Below are positions 11,224 to 23,000 of a stretch of DNA of 64,000 nucleotides, in pieces. The position numbers were made by a program, and so were the translations under genes. The DNA is taken from the NCBI GenBank assembly GCA_037976565.1, contig CP137668.1, forward strand, positions 6,384,496-6,448,495, read 5' to 3'. Position 1 is the first letter of the stretch; every line of letters begins with the position of its first letter. Source of the stretch: Mesocentrotus franciscanus (Eukaryota; Echinodermata; Echinoidea; Camarodonta; Strongylocentrotidae). The notes beneath the pieces are model-generated. The model worked only from the letters and a program-made list of their open reading frames with translations. It ran no database searches and had not been told where the DNA came from.

Positions 11224-12534
11224 TCTTCATATACAAGTGTCATTTCGGACCTTACAGCTTTCATAGAAATCACTTCTGGACCGATCTCGAGTGTCAATTT
11301 TCATGACTTTCTTCTTTGTTCGATTTATATAATCTCCCCCCCCCCTCTCCGGATTTGTCTGCTTCCACTTAGCCCAACATTTTTTTACGAAGGGTTACCA
11401 ATTAGTATGCGTGAAAGAGAGAGAGAGAGAGAGGGGGAAGTCCTGTGGAAAAGGTATGGTTGAATCAAGTTATTCATAATAATATTGATACCATTCACAT
11501 TTGAACACAGCACAAGAGTCCGAGCAGTTATTAATACGATACAGATATTAAACAAAAATATTGGTATTTGTTTCGCAATTTGCTGTTGCATATGAGAGCA
11601 GATATCAGCGCAGCGAGCGTGAACATATACACACATATATATTAACCTTCGGGTTTTTCGTCCCGGAATGATCGAGATGTCATGTGATTTACTGGACTGA
11701 GCACACCTGAGTTCATTGTAGGCCTACCTTTTCATCTACTTTGATTAATGAACTCATTACATGTACTTGAGGCACCCGCCTTGAAATTGTGTGACAAAGT
11801 GGCGTGCAGTCTAATTCACCGTGTCTCTTTCTCGGAGCATTACATAGACTAACTGGATTTAAGTTTATCGTCATTTCCAATGTCGAAAATCTGTCACGTT
11901 GTTTTCCCATTACTGTCTGTTTGCCGGATACCCTCAACCGTTAATACGTCTTCTAATTATGCTTCTTTGTTATGCAAAATCTGCCATCCGAATCAACATC
12001 GTGTGATTTTCACTGCTCTTATTACCCCCCTCTCTCTTCCTCTCTCTCTCTCTCTCTCCCCTAACTTATAGTCACGAATCCTGATGGCATATACATTTGC
12101 AAGTATACAGGATTACAGCGTGGATTACACATTTTCTCCCAAATGCCATTTGAAGTTAAATGGCCGATGGCATCGGGGCGAAGTTTACGCGAGATATCAT
12201 ATTCATAATTCCAAGACCCGTTCAGACATGACGCGGTAAACCGACTCGTATTTAAACGGGGCTTTACTCAAACTGGTTTTGAGTTATTTGCCGAATACGT
12301 AGTACTCTTGCAACCCCCGTTCAGAATTGCCTAGTTTGTTCCAGTAAAAGCAAATACAAACGGTCGCCGAAAAGTATTTGGTTTAAGATCTAATATACGT
12401 CTGCTACATGAAGCGTTTTAACTAAGATAATTCATCCCCAACAATGAAAAAGAATCGACGGCTTTGCTTCTTATAGTGGTTTGTAAAAAAAAAACTTATA
12501 GTGATATTGTATTCATATGGAATACGGAGTAATA
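11224..12534. other. Non-coding stretch without a recognised gene
   Basis: Contains (AG)n at about 11410-11432 and (CT)n at about 12031-12060. I looked here for the missing first P450 exon (a hydrophobic anchor followed by a PGPP-like motif) and saw no convincing candidate. Confidence 0.65.
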
Positions 12535-12852
12535 AGAGCACTTTGGTATTTTTGAGGCGAACGAGAGTGATAAAGTCATTCGTGAATATAAATATGTAAA
12601 GATATAGAGAAAGTGTTTAATATATTTTGACAGTCATGAAACATACATATAGTACCACAGGAGTTTAAGTGTTCTGGATTTCCAAATAAATGGAAGTTTT
12701 CATTGCAATCATGGTTGTAGCAAATAACTCAGCACGTTGGTATCTTTTTTTTAAGCGAACGAGAGTGATAAAGTCATTCATGAATATAAATATGTAAAAT
12801 TATAAAGAAAGTGTGTATTATATTCTGACAGTCATGAAACACATATATACAC
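12535..12852. repeat. Tandem duplication of a ~120-bp block, spacing ~196 bp
   Basis: GAACGAGAGTGATAAAGTCA, then TGAATATAAATATGTAAA and TGACAGTCATGAAACA, occur at about 12535-12657 and again at 12731-12852, with a few substitutions. Confidence 0.88.
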
Positions 12853-13084
12853 TGTTGGTCATAAAGGTGGAATAATTTTTTTTACCCCAATTTATGGAAT
12901 GATTTTTACAATGATTTATTCCTAATAGATCTAAATAATAGTATACATTCTCAGATTTTTTTAATATAATACTTTGCGAGCGCTTGTTTTGCGTGACTGC
13001 TAAAGCATGTGTATGCTACTATGCTTATCAACTAGGGGACCTATACGTCCTTTAGTCATAACTGACAGTAATGAGGATTAATGC

Positions 13085-13185
13085 CTCACAAAAGGGCACT
13101 AATATAGCTGATCGACACGGTTTTGATCCTGGGGCCTAACAGTTACGAGGCCATTGCTTTGCCACTGAATCATGACTGTACGCAC
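13085..13185 (-). repeat. tRNA-like fragment, probably a SINE remnant
   Basis: Read on the minus strand, TCAGTGGCAAAGCAATGGCC (box A-like) is followed about 30 bases later by GGATCAAAACC (box B-like). The spacing suits an internal RNA polymerase III promoter, but pairing of the stems is poor, so an active tRNA is unlikely. Confidence 0.4.
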
Positions 13186-13695
13186 CTGGGGGTAGGGTAG
13201 AGGGCAGCCCCCACAAATGCAAACACACAAAAAAAGAAAATGCAATAAATTATCAATAATTCATTGCATTTTCCCCCGGTCCCCAACAGGAAGAAAACCT
13301 CTATACGACCATGCATCATACTTATAGAAATCATCTCCTCAGTGCACTAAGACAGATATTGAAGAAAATACTCAGTTTGTATTCATGAATAAATAAATAC
13401 ATATATATAAAAGCTTATAAACGAGTATTTCTATAAGTGAATCATTTACTATTAATCAATTCAATAAAATTTCAATTTATTTTTTATTAGCCACTTTCTA
13501 TAGTTCAAATTGAGAAGGCGTTTCGGAGACAATAAAACAACATCGATGTTAGTTTTTTTACGTTCGTACGTACAGCTCTATATAAAACAGTTACTGAAAT
13601 ACTACGCTGTAAAACTAAAACTTGTTAAAATGTATATAATGTTGGAAGAAATTATACAATGTTTTGAATCCTGTTTTTATTATTTGTTAATTTAG

Positions 13696-16600
13696 TTTCT
13701 TCACGGGTCACTTGTCTCACATTAATGCTGTTGCAAAGAAGATGGAATTTCCAGTGCTGACTCTTTTGCATCAGTGGTAAGTTTAAACATGGTAAATTCA
13801 AAAATGGCAAGTTTGAAGATAGTAAGTTTAAAGATGATAAGTTTATAGATGGTAAGGTTAAAGATAGTAAGTTTAAAGCGAGTATAACGATGGTAAGTTT
13901 AAAAATTGTAATTTTAAAGATAGTAAGTTTAAAGTGAGTATGAAGATTGCAAGGTTAAAGATAGTAAAGGTTTCTAGGACAATTACCCCCTGGACAATCA
14001 CCCCCCCCCCGAAAACGGTTATCCCCATGGACAACCACCCCCGAGGACAATTAACCTCCGGAAAACTACCCTCTAGGACAATTACCCAACGTGGACAATC
14101 GAATATCGAATATTTATGGAGCCCCACAAATATTAGAAAGGGTTAATTTTATGGATATTTCGGCCGTCTCTGAACAGATTTTTATCAAAAAAGATGATTT
14201 TTATCATTTAAATTGTATGTTTTTTTCAAATTTGACACTCAGTTTTTCATTATCTCACAAAAAAAATATTTTACAAAAAAATGTTTTGTGTAGCGCCCTG
14301 TGCAACAAAACTCAACTACCCCTTTAAAGATTGTAGGTTTAAAGATAGTTAGTATAAAGATGGTAAGTTTAGAGATGGTAAGTTTAAAGATTGTAAGGTT
14401 AAAGATTGTAAGAGTAAATTGAATAATACATAACTATGAAAAACATACATAGGTAAATGGAACTACTATGGACGTGAATAACATGACAAATATAGAAATA
14501 TAGGAAAGCAATATCAAAGGAAAAAAATATTATGGGAAAGCGGGAATAGGAAGAAGTTATGCAATGAAACATGACTTTCGAGGAGGGGAAGCTAAGTCTT
14601 GAGTTACACTCTACTAACATGCAAAAACGAAGTTCTGCATGGAATATTTTTAATTTACGAAAACAAATTTTAAAAAATCACATTGTTTTCAGCTAATTTT
14701 ACACTTTCGCATATATATTCAGAGCAGTGCAACTTTTTTCTTTTGCTTTGATTTTTTAATGATTATAGACTCGTTCAGATGAGAGCATCAGAAATTTGAT
14801 GCTTATTTCACTTAATGTCATATCTGAACGAGGACTTTTTTGTATTTGTGACAGCATAAGCTAATAATTATTATGAATTATTTGATATTTCTTTGAAAGG
14901 ACGAGAGATCTTGGACCAGTCTTCTGGGTACGATTCATTATGCAGCCAATGGTTGTATGCTCTAGCCCCCCAACAGTCAAGGTAATAAACTAAATACAGC
15001 CCACTTTATTTTTAACTGTTTTGCTTACATTCCAAATTTATCATAGTCATAGGATATATACTGTAATTCAGTGGAATTTATATGGTTTGAATTTTAAATG
15101 TTTTTTTAAATAGTGAAATGAAAATTAAATGTGAAATAATTATAAAAAACATTATACTAGTATGAGTCTAACAACAATCTCCAAACTGGCCGATTCTTGG
15201 TTCTTTGTCGGTCTAATTGGTGTGAGATAATACCTCAGTCGCACCGCCATACAGACGCCACACCGACTGCAAACCGATGCCACACCGACTCCTAGCCGAC
15301 GCCGCACCGACCCCAAACCAACGCCACACCGACTCCAAAAGCGACGCAACACCGACTCCAAACCGACTAATTCTTAAAGCCATGAAATGCATCATTTGTT
15401 CGATGTGTTACCCTGCAGCTGTAGCCCGCACAATTATGTTTGCAGACTGCATCTGATTTCACATTTTGTTAACTTTACTTCTCAGTACTTACTCTTGATA
15501 ATATACTCACTATAGTCACAGTTAGTTATTTTTCTCTGATTTCATGATAATTTTTGACTTGTAGGTTAATTGTTTTATTACGTTCGTTTTTTTTTTTGTA
15601 GTAATGTCAGTTGTATCCTATATTACACTGTCTATATAGATTTTGTTCACGTACATGACCTTCTTTTCGGCCAGTGTCAAAAGCACTGGTGAAGCCACCC
15701 TGGTAAAAGAAAAACTGAATGAATAGAATATAAAAGTAAATAATATTTATTATCATTATTATTGATTTCTTTAAACACCAGGAAGTTGGCCTGGACAGCC
15801 GCCATCTCAAACCTCGTGCCCTGTATGATTCCTTCTACTCTGTGTTTGGTCAGAGATTTATGGGATATGGGCTCGTCTCACAAGTTAACCACGAGAAGTG
15901 GCATACTCGTCGCGCATTGATAAACCCTGCCTTCAACCGCAAGTGAGCAATCCCAAGTTCATAGATCAGGACCCTGTTTAACAAAATTGGCTATCAATAG
16001 CAAGTTTGAATCACTGTTAAAAGCTACTGAAATCATTGCATTTGATTGGCTGAGAGCAAATTTGTCATAGAATTTAAGCATCTTTTACTGATAAAAAGTT
16101 TTATGAAACAGGGTCCAGAAGTTCATTAAACTGAAGTGTTGACTGAAGTTGTTTGTGTTTTGTGTAAGGTGTTCGATGTTTTACTAACATTTGCTAACAT
16201 GTTTAACAAGTAGTGGCTTTTATGCCCAATATTTATCTCAATTTACAGGCAGGAGACACATATTTCTTGAATCGACAAGTATTAGTTTATTTACAGTACT
16301 TCATGTGTGTCATATAACTGGGCAGCAACAAGTTAAAGAGGGTGGAGAAAATGGAAATTAAAGGAAGTAAAAATAAACGATGAAGAGAGGATGGAAAAGA
16401 AGAAAATCAAGAAGGAAAAAGCGAGAGAAAAAGAAATCAAGAAACAAAAATGAGAGAGGAAAAGAAGACGATGCATAAAAATATGAATAGTAGTCGAGTA
16501 GAAGTAGCAGTAGTGGTAGTACTAGTAGTAGCAGTCGTAAAAGTAGTCGTAGAAGCAGCAGGAGTCGTAGAAGTCTTAGTCGTAGTTTTAGTAATGGTAA

Positions 16601-16748
16601 TAACAATAATAACAGCAGCAGTAGTAGTAGTAGTAGCAGTATTAGTAGTAGTAGTAGTATCAGCAGCAGCATTCGTAATCGTTGTCGTAGTAGCAGTACC
16701 AGTAGTAGTAGTAGTCGCAGTAGTAGCAGTACTAGTAGTAGTAGTCGC

Positions 16749-16796
<48 letters not shown>

Positions 16797-17050
16797 CATA
16801 GTAGTAGTAGGAATAGTAGTAGTAGGAGTCGAACGCATAGTCGTAGTAGTAGTGGGAATAGTAGACTACTAGCAGAAGTAGTAGAGTAGAAGTAGCAGAA
16901 GTATAGTTGTAGTCGTAGAAGTAGAAGTAGTAGCAGTAGTACAATGTAGTAATATAAGTAGTAGTGATAGTAGTAGTAGAAGAAGCAGTAGACCTAGTGG
17001 TAGTAGTAGTAGTAGTAGTGGTGGTGGTGGTGGAGGTGGTGGTGGTGGTG

Positions 17051-17096
<46 letters not shown>

Positions 17097-20000
17097 AAGT
17101 AGTAGTGGTAGTAGAAGAAGAAAAAGATGTAGAAGAAGAAGAAAAAGAAGAGGATGACGAGAGTGCTAATTTTGATGATGATATAGTGACGATGATGATA
17201 GTGATGATTATGATAGTGATGATGATGATAGTGATGGTGATGGTGGCGAAGCAGAAAGAAGAGGATAAACAGAGGTGTGAACAGAAACTTTTAATGAACG
17301 CTTCGAAATATATATTCCTATCAGGTATCTAAAGCAAATGATGGACCTTTTCGACGAGAGTGCGACCCGTCTTCGAGATCATCTCATCCCCTTAGCCGAC
17401 GACAAAACGCTTGTCAGAATGTTGGAGCATTTCAATAATGTCACTGTGGATGTCATTGGAAAGGTAACACTAACCGCTATTCATTTCCCCTCCCCCTTCT
17501 CATCAACCACTCTCAGTCTCCCTTCTCGCCCCCCCCCCTCCCCCTCCCACTCCCACTCCTTCTCTCCCTTCGTGTCTCTCTGATCATGAAAGAAGGCTAA
17601 CCTTCATTCATACAACTGAATAATACGACGAATTCGTTGTGTGCATATGAGTTCATATTTCTGTTTTGTAATCATTGATAATACACATAACGTTAATGAT
17701 CATGTTCCCATTTTCTCATATTCATTCTCTTTGCTAAAGGTCGGCTTTGACATGGATATTAACGCCGTCGAAAATTCTGACTGTCCCTTTCCGTCGGCGG
17801 TGGCGCTAGCACTTCAAGGCATGAACGTTGCATTTAAGAACCCCCTCATAATGGTATGCTTTTTAGCATTCTTTACAAGGAAAATACAAACTTAAGAAAC
17901 AAGTACTCTAAAAGAAAGCAGAAAATCAGGGTAGCAGACTGGTGAATGTTTGATATAACCCTGCAACTGTTTTTGATTTTTTAATAAAATTAGTTGTTGT
18001 TTAATGTGTCTTTTTATTCATAAACACATGTAAATATACGTTTGAAATGTAAAATTCTTTATTAAACTGGCCATCCTTTTTTAATATGTGAAATAGATTT
18101 TTGTTAATGAAAGGTAGCTTGGCGAAATGGTACGGCATACAAATGCGAATCCAGAATGCAAAGGGCATAATTTGTAATGACATCGGTAGGCCTATATCAA
18201 AACTTGTAATTTGACATGTCTCAATAACGTTTTTTAGTATTATTAAATCTACTCAAGGCAGAAGAGATCATACTGGGTCTCTGTCCTGCTGGCATAGTTT
18301 TACTGTAATGGCATAAAAACATATATGATTTTTCAACAATTATGCATTTTTCGTTCTGGACGATTCTTTTCGTGCCACTTCATTTCGCTAAGTCACCTAA
18401 TAAATTGCAAACAAAGTCATTGCACATGCCTTCACAGGCGTATCACATCACATTATCATCAAGATTTTACAAATTACAGGTTGATCCTCGCAGCAAAGCA
18501 CGCAATTATCGCCGATCGGTGCGCGACGCCGTCAAACTGGTACGAAACATAGGCCAGGATTGCATCGAAAAGAGAAGAGAGGCAAAGAAGAGAGGCGAGG
18601 AGTTGCCGAAGGATATCCTGACATGTATTTTGCAAGCCGAGGACGATGTTGGCCAGGAGATTGAAATGGCAGAATTGATCGACGAGTTCGTGACATTTTT
18701 CCTAGCTGGTTAGCTAGTAATATAATACTTCGTCTCTTAGTAGTGTAAAGATTCTTTCAAGGATAAGTTGTGATGATTATAATCAAGATGGAACCGGTCG
18801 AAGTAATATAGGGTTATCAGACACAAACCAGGTCAATAATACCACAAAGATAGTTTTCTTCATATTATATAGCACATAAGCGTAAAACTTCATTCTTTCC
18901 TTTTGTATAATGTACAAGGCACATCAATGCACGTTGGCGTAGGCATATTTTTTCAGCTTGGGAAGGAATGGACAGCCCACCAAGAGAATTCACCAATAAT
19001 TGTTCAAAATTAATAAACCAATTCATAAGCTAAACGAATTAACCAGTGTACAGTTGAATTTAGTTATATTGCTAACTTATTTGGGCCAAGCAAATTACTT
19101 CATTGTATGAGGGCTAACAAAATAACAATATGAACACTCACAAAAAGTGGGACCGACATATATAATTCCCTTGCTGTAAGGAGTGTATAAAAACAGTGTT
19201 CTTTCTATCGAGGTTAATCCACTGTTCTAATTTCATTTTTCCGACAGGATGTTTGAATCACAAACTTGCCAATATCTTTTCGGGGAAAAGGGCATTGGCC
19301 CCCCCCCCCTCACGACACTGGTGGTACCCTTTTCCCCTCTCCAAAGGTCCAAAGGGCATGCATGCTGAACGGCTACACTTATGGGGTCGATACTGGTACC
19401 ATAGCCCCAAACAACCAAACAAATAAACAACAAACAGGGTGTCTTTATAACCTCAGATATAAAAGTCATGTAGGCTATTATACATCACCTATGGCATAAT
19501 ATGTTGATACGTAATATGGTTATAACCTTGAACTTTATTGTGGTTCAATACAAAGGTCACGAAACAACGAGCAATCTCCTTGCATTTACCTTACTGGAGA
19601 TTGGAAGACACAAAGACGTGGCTAAGAGGTAAAAAACAACCTACAATTGTACTTTTATAATCTGCACAGTAAAAAACACGATAAGACTCTCATAAAATCA
19701 AACTGAGGCAAATTCAATAGCCTTGTGTGTCACCTACTGACAATGAAATATTACGTGATACGAACATTTATAGGCAATACAAAAGTCTTGTTCAGACGAT
19801 GGCAATTTTGGTCGGGGTAAAGGTCATGCTAAGAACTAGTCGGGGTAAATATGGTGAGGTCGGTGTAAAGGTCGGAGTAGTGACCGTCTGAACGATGGTC
19901 GTGTTAGCTACGCCTACCTTTACCCCGACCGATTTACTCCTGGATTTATCCAGGAGTAACGCGCTAACACGACTAGAGGGTAGGTAAGTTGACCGTGTGG

Positions 20001-23000
20001 GTGCTCTCAATTGGCACTCGGAGTATCTGTGACCTTATCGATATTGAAAATTAGATTTCGCACGTTTGGCACTCGGAGTATCTGTGACCTTATCGAAAAT
20101 GAAAATTAGATTTCGCACGGTTTAGATGCGGAAGGTGGGTTAAGGTCGACTCAGTGGTGCGGGTGCCATGCACCACTTCCAGGGGCGGATCCAGGGGACG
20201 TGGGGTGCATGTCCCCCTTTTTTTTTTACCTTTAACAAAAAGAAATCACATAAATTATGTTCAGTTTACTCATTCAGAAATGCCTCAGAATGTACCATAG
20301 AGCATCGTAAGGTTCAACATATTCGGGGCCCTTTAAGCGGACCCTACCCCCACACCGTAAAAGCTTTGCGCTCGCAATTTCGTAAATTTCACCCCCCCCC
20401 CCCTTGTAAAATCCTTGATCCTTTCCTAACTTCTGGAAGTTACGCTGAGTAAGACTGGGTCGATGGAAGGTTGTGTTAGCTTAATCTTGGCAAGTTGATC
20501 CGAGTAAGAGGGTGTGGAAAACTAATGATGTAACTTGTAAGTGAAATGTACATGAGATATTTACTGCTGCAGGGATTATCTTACGTCGACTAAGAAGCCC
20601 CCGTCTGAACATGGCTAATGTCGTATTAAAACTGCTCTTAAAGGTATAGACCAGTTTTGGAAACGCCCCCCTCTCAAAATATGAAATGGAAGCTGTTATT
20701 AACAATCATGCGAAAGAATATGTTTTGAATACTATGAATAGGAATACTAATACGTGATGATACAAATTTTGCCTACTAATTGATATATTTGGTAAATTAT
20801 TATATCTATCCGGACCGGATAGATATCACGCACGTGTCGCGTAGTCCCATATACATCTTTCTGTGTACAGTTCTTGTAACTTTACCAAGACTGGGCCAAA
20901 TTTCTTATCATTTTGATGATTCCAGAACCTTGCAATACACACCAATACTTATATGCCAGAACTGGTCTTTACCTTTAAGTTGATTTCTTGGAAGTCTTTG
21001 CGATCATGATTCAAGCATCGATAAATATCAATTTACCAATTATTACCAAATGTGACTGGAATAGGAAGGAGAAAAATGAATCTTTAACATATCGCACGGG
21101 TCGTGTTATAAAAGTTTTGTTGGCTCATGTAAGGTACCTTAATATGTGCAATTTTAGATGTACAGGAAATTTAGATTAGAATTTAGAGACTTTAATCATA
21201 CTATTTGTGTTTGAATCACACTGAAAATGACATATAATAAAGGAGGGAGAGTAAAATACAAAAGGGGAAAATAATATCTATGGCAAACACGAGCTCAATA
21301 TAAACCTGGAAAGAAGCAAAAGAGAATGTAATATACAACTCAAATCCAACTGTTTTTGATCGCTTGTGTGAGTTTGCTAACCATGAATAATCGTTTCCTG
21401 TTATATATTCCGTTTTTTACTAGACTAAAAGATGAAGTAGACGAAGTCCTCGGAAGTAAATCGATTATTGAGTACTCGGATCTCACGAAATTGGTATACA
21501 TGTCTAAGGTAGGTAGTGCATAGGGCATGCCAGAGAACAACCGTTGGCTGAAGAGAGTGTCTCCGTGTTGAAGAAACAAAATAGATACCTGTATAAAGAA
21601 ATGAATGATAAATCAATGATAAATGAATAAATGAATGGATAAATAAATTAAAACAAGTTTCATTCATAAATTCATTCATAAACACACTAATAATCTTAAA
21701 TAAATAAATAAAGTATTTGATTGAATAATTACTTTACCAAAAAATTTTGTTTCCTGACAACTCGGTGTTCCAAGATACTCCCAAAATATTTGTACGTTGC
21801 AACATTGATATATGATTATGAAATTGATTATTATCTTCTTAAGTAAAATAGGAATTAATGTTTAATAATTAAACATCCAAAAGCTGGACGCCATTTTTCT
21901 ACCCTTTTAACTTTTTCTTCATTATTTTGAGAAGGTGGAAATCAAAAGGAAGTGCATGTAAATTCATGCAGGTTGATTTTAAGTGAGCTAAGATATGTTT
22001 GATCACCCCATGGTCATAAGTTAAGCCCCTTTCACACCGGATCTGCGTAGAGTTGCGTAGTGTGGCGTACCAAGTACGCAGAAATTAAGCTGCGTATTCA
22101 TGAAAAAAATGTTGCTTCGGCGTAATCCATGCGTAGGTTATGCGTAGGCTGGCGTACGATGGCGTATGGTTACGTACCCTGTACATAGGCACCGCGTACC
22201 TACGGCGTATGCAATTGGCGTATCTACGCGTACGATTGCATATAACAGGCGTAGGGTTGCGTACATTTACGTAGGCCTGGCGTAAAGGGTATGTAGGTTT
22301 GCGTACGCTTGCTTACTGTGTGCGCAAGCGCCGCGCAAGCAGTCAATGTGGCTAGACTGCGCGCAGGTAGGATGTAGGACGCCTTTATACGCTTTTACTG
22401 CTTCGTCGGATTTGCGTAGGGTAGCGTACTATTGCGTAGGCATGGCGTACAGTAGCGTAGTGTTGCGCAGTGTTGCGTGGACTGGCGTAAAGAATGCGTA
22501 CTTTCTGCGTCTAGTGTCTACGCTAAAAATTAGGGCCCCTGGTAGCCTGATTATATTTTATTCAAATACATTAGTAAAGAAAGAAACAAACAAACAAAAA
22601 TATGCACACTTTAACATTTTATTCTTGTCCGTAGGTATTTAAAGAAACAATGCGCCTTAACCCGCCTGTAAGTGGTTTAAGCCGTGTCCTTGCTTCTGAT
22701 GTTCAATCGTGTGGTTACGTCATTCCAAAGGGGTCAACTATAATGGTGGGTATAGTCACAAATTATTTTATTTCGGCTTCGTCTTTCCACCCAGATATTA
22801 AATGGGTACCTGTTAAGATGCGAACGTACCTTATTTACGGTGACCGGGGATAATTATACTCTAAGTGCTTTGGTATTTTTCTTGTAACCGTGAGTAGTAA
22901 GCAACAGTAGTTATTATGTTATTACAATTCTGTAGGATGGGCAAGTGTGTCCGCGCACTTAACATAAATAAACTGTCACGTTTGCCGTTGGCATGGTTGG

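Noticed and set aside
13510..13695. Frame just upstream of the P450 exon as its N-terminal exon
   Set aside because: It ends in a stop at the splice acceptor and lacks an anchor and a PGPP-like hinge. The exon at 13696 begins after its own AG.
16358..17332. Long open frames rich in Leu, Thr or Val (up to 140 codons) on both strands
   Set aside because: They are translations of the TAG/GTA triplet expansion. All frames of such a repeat stay open.
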